DNA of 40,761 bases from Sinorhizobium saheli (GTDB taxonomy: Bacteria > Pseudomonadota > Alphaproteobacteria > Rhizobiales > Rhizobiaceae): assembly GCF_001651875.1 (NCBI RefSeq), contig NZ_LNQB01000049.1, forward strand, positions 1 through 40,761, in the 5' to 3' direction. A model generated the notes under the pieces. That model did not search any database, was not told where the DNA came from, and saw nothing but the letters and a program-made list of their open reading frames with translations. This document shows positions 32,939-40,761 of this stretch, piece by piece (the stretch's first letter is position 1; each line of letters opens with the position of its first letter). The position numbers and the translations under genes are program-made.

Positions 32939-34561
32939 ATGTCTGTTCATGAAATTTCGTCTGGAATCGTTGCGCGGGCCGAAGGCCTCGACCGCAACAC
33001 AAAACGCACGGTCTTCGCTGCAGCGCTCGGAACCGTTTTCGAGTGGTATGACTTCTTCATTTATGGGTCACTCGCCGCATTCTTCAGTACGCTGTTCTTC
33101 CCCAAGGGCAACGAGACCGCAGCACTTCTTGCGGCACTTGCGACCTTTGGCGCCGGCTTTGTCCTTCGGCCGTTTGGTGCCATCGTCTTTGGGCGGCTCG
33201 GTGACCTCGTCGGCCGGAAGAAGACCTTTCTCGTCACCATGCTGGTCATGGGCCTTGCAACGGCTGCCATTGGCCTCTTGCCGACCTACGAATCGATAGG
33301 CTGGGCTGCCCCTGCATTGCTGGTGGCCTTGCGTCTCCTCCAGGGATTGGCTGTGGGGGGCGAGTTCGGCGGCGCCGTGACCTATGTTGCCGAGCACGCC
33401 GATCATAATCATCGTGGTTTAACGACCAGCTGGATCCAGATCACAGCGACGCTCGGTCTCTTCCTGTCGTTGCTCGTGATTGTGCTGTGCCGCAGCTCGA
33501 TGTCGCCGGAGGCCTTCGCAAGCTGGGGCTGGCGCTTGCCCTTCGTCGGCTCGATCGTGCTTCTGGTTCTTTCGCTCTACATCCGACTGAAGCTGCATGA
33601 GTCGCCTGTGTTCCAGGAGATGAAGGCACAGGGTAAGGGCTCGAAGAATCCGATCGCCGAGACCCTCGGTGATAGCCGGAATCTTCGGCTGATTATGGTC
33701 GCGATCTTTGGTGTCGTCGCAGGTCAGGCGGTGATCTGGTACACGGGCCATTTCTACAGCCTCTACTTCATGACGACGACGCTGAAGATGACGCATGATC
33801 AGGCCAACTTCTACCTCCTGATCGCGCTGACGCTCGGCACGCCCTTTTTCCTGTTCTTCGGCTGGCTTTCCGATCGGATTGGACGCAAATGGATTGTCGT
33901 GACAGGTTGCGCACTGTCGGCGTTCCTGATCATGCCACTCTTCCAGGCGCTGGGGACCTACGGCAACCCCACCCTTGCCGAGTTCCGCGCGAAGACGTCG
34001 GTCACGCTCGCTGGAAACGACTGCGACCACGACCAATCCTTCGTCGGGCAATTGTTCAGCCCCCAGGCGACGACCGATTGCCAGAAGGCGAAGGCGCTTC
34101 TCACGGCCCGGGCGGTTCCATACACGGTCAAGACCGACGCGGAACCCCTGCGGGTTCAAGTGAACGGCGGTGAGGCGAAGTCGTATAACGAAGCTGAACT
34201 GCTCGCGGCTTTGACTGCAACTGGCTTGCCTGATCCGAAAGCACCCGTTCAACCGAACGGACCCGCAGTCATCGGCATCCTGTTCTGCCTCGTGTTCCTG
34301 GCCACGATGGTGTACGGCCCTCTCGGAGCGCTTCTTGTCGAGCTCTTCCCTGTCCGTATCCGCTACAGTGGTGTTTCCGTTGCCTTGCAGCTCGGGAACG
34401 GCTGGATCGGGGGATTCGCTCCATTTGTCGCGACGGCGGTGGTGATCGCCACAGGCAACATCTTCGGTGGGCTTTGGTATACCGTCGCGTTTGCCGGACT
34501 GACGGCCGTGATCGGTGCGCTTCTCCTGCCGGAAACGCGGGGCCGCGATCTGAATAGCTGA
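32939..34561 (+). CDS. MHS-family MFS transporter with a large extracytoplasmic insertion
   Basis: The protein has 540 residues. The start FEWYDFFIYG in helix 1, GRLGDLVGRKK after helix 2, RLLQGLAVGGEFGGA in helix 4 and GWLSDRIGRKW between helices 8 and 9 identify the metabolite:H+ symporter group. Between helices 9 and 10 (about residues 342-440) there is a hydrophilic insertion of nearly 100 residues with two Cys (NDCDHD and TDCQKA), predicted to face the periplasm. Ordinary MHS proteins are about 430-450 long. A GGAGGGG ribosome site precedes ATG 32939. It is co-transcribed with the hydrolase. Confidence 0.93.
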   Translation: MSVHEISSGIVARAEGLDRNTKRTVFAAALGTVFEWYDFFIYGSLAAFFSTLFFPKGNETAALLAALATFGAGFVLRPFGAIVFGRLGDLVGRKKTFLVTMLVMGLATAAIGLLPTYESIGWAAPALLVALRLLQGLAVGGEFGGAVTYVAEHADHNHRGLTTSWIQITATLGLFLSLLVIVLCRSSMSPEAFASWGWRLPFVGSIVLLVLSLYIRLKLHESPVFQEMKAQGKGSKNPIAETLGDSRNLRLIMVAIFGVVAGQAVIWYTGHFYSLYFMTTTLKMTHDQANFYLLIALTLGTPFFLFFGWLSDRIGRKWIVVTGCALSAFLIMPLFQALGTYGNPTLAEFRAKTSVTLAGNDCDHDQSFVGQLFSPQATTDCQKAKALLTARAVPYTVKTDAEPLRVQVNGGEAKSYNEAELLAALTATGLPDPKAPVQPNGPAVIGILFCLVFLATMVYGPLGALLVELFPVRIRYSGVSVALQLGNGWIGGFAPFVATAVVIATGNIFGGLWYTVAFAGLTAVIGALLLPETRGRDLNS

Positions 34562-34904
34562 CGCGGCGAAGTGGTTCACTCAACAGTCGACTGCCAAGTC
34601 TCCTGGTTTCCTGAGTCACCAACAGATCGACGTAGACGAAGTCCGGGCAACTCGCCCGGACTTCTCTTAGGGGCTCGCGGAACGCCCCGTCAAAAGAGTT
34701 TCATCAACTCACGAACAAGGCGGACCACGAGTTGAGCTCTGGCCGGTGCAGCCGCGGGCCCTCGAATGCTTGAATTTCTGCGAGGACATCCTGCAGCGGT
34801 CTCGTGCAGCGACTACAAAGCAAGCTGCAGGGGGCTCCTGAGATTCATCCTCCAATGAAGTGCCTGATGCTTCAGTACCATTGCCAATTTATGAGGACGA
34901 GTTC
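34562..34904 (+). terminator. Intergenic region with a strong terminator hairpin (34638-34664)
   Basis: GAAGTCCGGGC (34638-34648) and GCCCGGACTTC (34654-34664) form a perfect 11-bp stem with loop AACTC, followed by TCTT. It closes the sigma54-controlled hydrolase-transporter unit. A weaker GGGGC/GCCCC hairpin is at 34670-34688. The remaining part up to 34904 shows no gene and should hold the acetyl-CoA synthetase promoter, which I could not pinpoint. Confidence 0.8.
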
Positions 34905-36860
<1,956 letters not shown>

Positions 36861-37004
36861 GCTCAACTTCACTGGCACCTATAGGGAGAGGGCCGGTCAC
36901 CGTTGGCTCTTTCCATCCGACAAATGCCACGACGCAATTGCACCGCCTGTAGTTTCGCAGCCTCGCAGTTTGAGCACTGTTTTGCTCCGTTGGTGGTTCA
37001 GCGC

Positions 37005-37031
37005 CCTCCGGCGGCACGAAGCCGCCGGAGG
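37005..37031. terminator. GC-rich hairpin between convergent acsA and chemoreceptor genes
   Basis: CCTCCGGCGGC (37005-37015) pairs perfectly with GCCGCCGGAGG (37021-37031), loop ACGAA. It lies between the ends of two convergent genes, so it may work in both directions. There is no clear T-run. Confidence 0.7.
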
Positions 37032-37085
37032 CAGTAAAGTTTCATTTGCGGTAAAAGCAGTTCATTCAACGAACGGGCTAGCGCC

Positions 37086-38900
37086 CTACGCAGCCTCATA
37101 AAGAAGAGTGTCACGATTGCTGGATTCGGTTTTGAAGTTGGCAATCAAACTGAGCAGGCCTTCGGTATCAGTTGCCAAAGCCGCCGCAATTTCGGTCGAT
37201 GCCTGCGCCATGGCAGCATTTTTCTGGGTTGCCACGTCAAGTTCATTGATCGAACTCGCCACGCTTGAGAGTGTCGTGTCCTGTTCTTTGGCGCTACGGG
37301 CAATACTTGCTACAAATTCATCGGCTTCTTCTATCTGTCTCGATATTCGCTGGAGCGCCTGACCGGCATTGCCGACAAGGCTCACACCTTCGGTGACCTG
37401 AAGCGTCGACTTGGAGATCTGATCCTTGATCTCTTTCGCGGCAGAGGCTGAACGCTGTGCTAGCTCGCGCACTTCCTGGGCAACAACTGCGAAGCCCTTA
37501 CCGCTTTCGCCTGCTCGAGCGGCTTCGACGCCGGCGTTCAGTGCAAGGAGATTGGTCTGGAACGCGATCTCATCAATGACACTGATGATATTGGAGATCT
37601 CTCTCGCAGAATGTTCGATTCCGGCCATCGCGCTGATTGCTTTCACGACAATTGCTTCGCTCTGGGTAGCTTCCTGGCTGATGGCGCTTACCTTGGCTGC
37701 TGCGCTATGCGCTCCCTGCGCTGTTTCCCGGACGGTAACCGCCAGTTCATCAATTGCAGCTGAAGCCTCTTCAAGGTTTGCTGCTTGAAGTTCGCTGCGG
37801 CGCGCAAGATCGGCTGACGCGCGATAAATTTCATCCTTACTCATCGAAATGACCTGGCCTTTTTGATTGACGACAGCCAAGGCCAGTTCGAGTTTCTCCA
37901 TCGCAGTATTGAAGTTCAAGCGAAGGGCAGCATACTTCTCACCTAAATCACCGCACCTTACAGTAAGATCGCCGCGGGATAATGCTTCTAGGGCCCCACT
38001 GATTGTGGAAACGACATGCGATTGGACCGATCGCTCTGCCTCTTCGAGCTGCAATCGCTGCTCTCGTTCGGCTTCTAGGGCGAGTTTGTTCTCGGCATCG
38101 CGACGCTCCAACTCCAGCCGCCTTCTCACTCTGTCTTGAAGGGTCTTGATCGAAGTGGCCATCATGCCGATTTCACTTGGCTGATCAGTGTAGGGAATTT
38201 GATAGGAGATGTCCTGTGCGGCTATTGCACCGAGCGCCTTGCGAATCTCCGAAAATGGCACCGTGATGCTTCTCAGCAAAGCGACCGCAATAGCCACGCT
38301 GACAGCAAGCACTGATAGGCCGATAATCGCAGCGTTCTTGTATATCTGGTAGTTCTTGCCGTCGATATCGTCCATGTAGGTACCTGTCCCCAGTACGATC
38401 TGCCATGGCGCAAAATCCCGCGCATAAGCCGTTTTCACGACTTGTTCCTCGGCAGGAAGTCCCGGCTTTGGCCAGTAGTACTGCAATGATCCGCCACCAT
38501 TGCGAGCAAGCTCTATCAATGTTTTGACGACGGGGACCCCGTTTTTGTCCTTGGTGCCAATAAAGTTCGTCCCAACGTCCTTCTTGTCCGGCATCAATAC
38601 GCGCACACCATTGTAGTCGTACCCGAATATGTAGCCGGTTGGTTCAAAGCGGATCGCTTCAATTGCGTCGGCAGCCGAGGACAGGGCCGCTTCATGACTT
38701 AACGTTCCCGATTTCTCGGCTTCGTAGAAGTGATTCATGATAGAGTAGGCGATATCCACCTGGCTCTTCAACGCCTCGATCCGCTCACCTGAGACATTGT
38801 CCATGGCGGTCTTGACCAAGCCGGCCGCCGTTAAGGACAACGCGAATGCCAGGCCACAGATGAACAGAACCAGCTTATTTCGCATTGAAATATTACGCAT
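37086..38900 (-). CDS. Methyl-accepting chemotaxis protein with a Cache sensor domain
   Basis: The protein has 604 residues from ATG 38900 (GGAGAGAAGG directly upstream); an upstream extension of 35 codons is less likely. An N-terminal membrane helix (about 8-28) is followed by a periplasmic single Cache domain (about 35-190; [17 protein letters not shown] and [12 protein letters not shown] are typical of sCache_2), a second helix (about 195-220), a HAMP-like linker with long coiled coil, and the signalling domain with its conserved tip [19 protein letters not shown]. sCache_2 receptors often sense small organic acids. No C-terminal CheR-binding pentapeptide is seen (it ends LLYEAA). It stands alone, convergent with acsA. 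Confidence 0.95.
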   Translation of the reverse strand: MRNISMRNKLVLFICGLAFALSLTAAGLVKTAMDNVSGERIEALKSQVDIAYSIMNHFYEAEKSGTLSHEAALSSAADAIEAIRFEPTGYIFGYDYNGVRVLMPDKKDVGTNFIGTKDKNGVPVVKTLIELARNGGGSLQYYWPKPGLPAEEQVVKTAYARDFAPWQIVLGTGTYMDDIDGKNYQIYKNAAIIGLSVLAVSVAIAVALLRSITVPFSEIRKALGAIAAQDISYQIPYTDQPSEIGMMATSIKTLQDRVRRRLELERRDAENKLALEAEREQRLQLEEAERSVQSHVVSTISGALEALSRGDLTVRCGDLGEKYAALRLNFNTAMEKLELALAVVNQKGQVISMSKDEIYRASADLARRSELQAANLEEASAAIDELAVTVRETAQGAHSAAAKVSAISQEATQSEAIVVKAISAMAGIEHSAREISNIISVIDEIAFQTNLLALNAGVEAARAGESGKGFAVVAQEVRELAQRSASAAKEIKDQISKSTLQVTEGVSLVGNAGQALQRISRQIEEADEFVASIARSAKEQDTTLSSVASSINELDVATQKNAAMAQASTEIAAALATDTEGLLSLIANFKTESSNRDTLLYEAA

Positions 38901-39499
38901 CCTTCTCTCCAAGTATTGAACGGGTTTTAAGACTCGCGGCCTGATGACTATTGTTCCGCGCGCATTCCCTACTTGGATACGCGGCCAACAGATCGAGCCC
39001 GACATGTTGTGGATTTGAATCGCAAAGTATTAACAGTGTCATAGAGACGAGATCAACGTGAATGCTTCGCGGCGTTATCTGGACAATGTTCGCAATATGG
39101 ACAGAGATGGCGTGGATTGAGCCAGTGAGCGTTGGCCGGTCGCATCTGCATCGTCTTTTCGAAAAAGATGGCTGTCGCCAGGTCGTATTCTTCCTCGAGC
39201 GGAATGAGTGGCGAGCTCCTCGCCGGCTCGAGCCGGCGGATTTTCACTTGACGCTCCCGTTCGACCGCGGTCGCCCGGCTGCATACTTCAGGATCGGTTT
39301 GTCGGGACTCCGCCTCCAGCAGCTCGCCTGACTGTTTCAGCGATGATACTGCGCGTCTCAAATTTGGGACATGCTGTCAGGAAACTCGATCCCAGAGAGG
39401 CGCTTTGCGAGTTAATTACGCAATCATTTCAGAGCAGTATTAAACGGCTCCTGAGCTGGCCTGAGGATTGCTGGAGGATCTTCGACTGATTGATAATAG
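38901..39499. other. Intergenic region between chemoreceptor and AraC genes, coding doubtful
   Basis: Overlapping frames of about 90-100 codons exist on both strands at 39053-39361. The minus-strand one (TTG start) ends with a Cys-rich tail CPYCEHCPDNAAKHSR, which looks a little protein-like. I recognise no family and see no convincing ribosome site. The promoters of the two divergent genes should lie here. Confidence 0.3.
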
Positions 39500-40570
39500 T
39501 TGCGGGCGGGAGACTGTGCGTCGCCAGCCATCGCGACTATTTGCTTGGCGGAGGCGATCGTGCGGCTTGTTGAGATTGCTGCCACCGGATGTGGGCGGCT
39601 TGGGTTCCATGGTCGATCGGGTCTCAATCAACGCACAGTCAAGCTGGGAGGCCAGGAAGACGAGATCGCGATCTCGGGGAACAGTTTCTTGATTGGCCGA
39701 ACCGGTCCGCCTGGCGAAGACTGTGTTCCAGAAATGATAAACGCTCTGAGTAAGGTGTCCGGGCTTTGTATCCTGTGCTTGCCAATAATCAAAGCGGATA
39801 AAGCAGCCGGCGGCGTCGGATCCGCTATGAAGACTCAAGCCCGCGGTTTCTTTTCAAGTAGCTGGAGCGCCACCAGAGAGCGCCTGCTGGTCGCTGAGGT
39901 CAACCACTTGGTTTTTGCGTTCGAGGCGGCCGCACTAGAGAAGGCCTTGAGTGTGCTCCTCGGGAAATCTGCACTTTCAGGTTCCGAATTGGATGGGGAA
40001 ATCGACCTGGACTTGCCGACCGGATCACACTTGGCGGGGCTTGTCGATCTCATCTGGAATTGTATCGACGCCCCTGAAGCACATCGGCTTGGGTGCGAGG
40101 CTGTCGACTGTCTCGTCCAGTCCGTTGTTACCGCCCTATGTTGGGCTATCGTCGCAAGTCCTCTTCGACGAAAGGGGCGACCTGCGTCGCCGGCAATGCC
40201 TTGGCACGTAAAGCGCGCTATCGGATATATGCGCGCCAATCTCGGGCACTCCATGACTGTGGCATCCATTGCGCGCGAGGCTGGGATAAGCGTCAGGGCC
40301 TTGCAGCTCGCGTTCAGGCGGTTCAAAGGGACTACACCTCTCAGCTATCTCCAAGCGATGCGACTCGCGGCTGCACGCGAGGAGTTGCTAAACAGCACGT
40401 CCCCTCTATCGATTTCTGCCGTGGCACGGAAGGCTGGATTCACGCACATGGGACGGTTTGCTGCAGCCTACAGTGAAGCGTACGGGGAGACCCCATCGGA
40501 AACGCTTGCTGCGTCAGGGCGCCTCGTCGCGAGAGGCGACCGACAAGCTCGCGGATATCCACTTCGGTGA
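39500..40570 (+). CDS. AraC-family transcriptional regulator, N-terminus uncertain
   Basis: The last 110 residues form a clear AraC DNA-binding domain with two helix-turn-helix units (VASIAREAGISVRALQLAFRRF, and SISAVARKAGFTHMGRFAAAY followed by GETPSE). The middle part (residues about 125-215) resembles the AraC_binding_2 sensor domain. The first 109 residues are not typical, and ATG 39827 (Met110) is a possible true start. A shifted frame in the 5' part, meaning a damaged gene, is also possible. No neighbour suggests a ligand. Confidence 0.75.
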   Translation: MRAGDCASPAIATICLAEAIVRLVEIAATGCGRLGFHGRSGLNQRTVKLGGQEDEIAISGNSFLIGRTGPPGEDCVPEMINALSKVSGLCILCLPIIKADKAAGGVGSAMKTQARGFFSSSWSATRERLLVAEVNHLVFAFEAAALEKALSVLLGKSALSGSELDGEIDLDLPTGSHLAGLVDLIWNCIDAPEAHRLGCEAVDCLVQSVVTALCWAIVASPLRRKGRPASPAMPWHVKRAIGYMRANLGHSMTVASIAREAGISVRALQLAFRRFKGTTPLSYLQAMRLAAAREELLNSTSPLSISAVARKAGFTHMGRFAAAYSEAYGETPSETLAASGRLVARGDRQARGYPLR

Positions 40571-40761
40571 ATGCCGGCTCCCCAGATTGTGCTGTTGCCG
40601 ATGCTTTAGTCAGATGGTGCGGTACTCCGCCGTCCGACGACGTTCTTTGAGGGTCGCCTCCGTGAACTGGTTTTGGGCAGAAGATCATGTCCCAGGGAGT
40701 GGTGTAGGTGGCGGCTTTGGTCGCCGCGTTCTCCGGCATGGGCCGGGATGATCAGCGCGCC
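40571..40761. other. Right edge: possible frameshifted remnant on the minus strand
   Basis: On the minus strand from 40739 the frame begins MPENAATKAATYTTPWDMI. About 70 bases further on, a different frame gives NQFTEATLKERRRTAEYR and stops. Together they read like a short protein interrupted by a frameshift. I could not name a family, and the region is cut by the window edge. Confidence 0.2.

Noticed and set aside
33419..34579. 386-codon open frame antisense to the MHS transporter
   Set aside because: Arg/Glu/Gln-rich shadow of a highly hydrophobic gene, with no family resemblance.

Overview
The window looks like an accessory region (plasmid or genomic island) of a Rhizobiales bacterium of the Rhizobium/Sinorhizobium/Agrobacterium type. 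The signs are GC-rich codon use, HisPMQ-type amino acid transport, NodD/NahR-like LysR and MocR regulators, an MHS-family transporter and a typical rhizobial acetyl-CoA synthetase. The species cannot be named from the sequence alone. I see no tRNA, rRNA, CRISPR array or intact insertion sequence.

Layout. (1) 1-5806: a small catabolic cluster with an aldehyde dehydrogenase, an outer-membrane MetA-type channel and an MpaB/Lcp-like oxygenase on the minus strand, divergent from a NodD/NahR-type LysR. (2) 6400-15617: a module around a MocR-type PLP regulator. On one side lie a MOSC-domain protein, a VanB-type 2Fe-2S reductase and a homodimeric E1-like 2-oxoacid dehydrogenase. On the other lie a gamma-lyase-family PLP enzyme, a DapA/NAL-family aldolase and a lactate-permease-family transporter with a broken C-terminus. 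The same three-element operator, ACTGG-N19-ACTGG-N14-CCAGT, precedes both arms. (3) 15622-29188: the core of the window, read here as a canavanine/homoserine utilisation locus. It holds a HisPMQ-type basic amino acid ABC transporter, a PLP gamma-lyase (candidate canavanine-gamma-lyase), a Gdx-type guanidinium exporter, an ArgP-type LysR, then homoserine dehydrogenase, aldehyde dehydrogenase, DapA, aspartase, a degenerate homoserine kinase and an Lrp regulator. A stand-alone B3/4 tRNA-editing protein (candidate canavanyl-tRNA deacylase) and a divergent XRE-cupin regulator complete it. (4) 29210-30412: a diverged paralogue of the gamma-lyase of module 2. (5) 30484-36860: a sigma54 activator divergent from an alpha/beta hydrolase with a good -24/-12 promoter, an MHS transporter and acetyl-CoA synthetase. 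(6) 37086-40570: a chemoreceptor and an AraC regulator.

How the genes may work together. Canavanine, the arginine analogue of legume seeds, would be imported by the ABC system and split by the gamma-lyase to homoserine and hydroxyguanidine. Homoserine would be oxidised to aspartate semialdehyde (Hom), then to aspartate (aldehyde dehydrogenase), and deaminated to fumarate and ammonium (AspA). The B3/4 protein would clear mischarged canavanyl-tRNA, and Gdx would export guanidine-type waste. The MOSC/2Fe-2S reductase pair next door may reduce hydroxyguanidine to guanidine; this last step is speculation. The canavanine-gamma-lyase route and the stand-alone editing protein are recalled from published work on Pseudomonas and Rhizobiales; the assignment to these genes is inference from domain content and neighbourhood.
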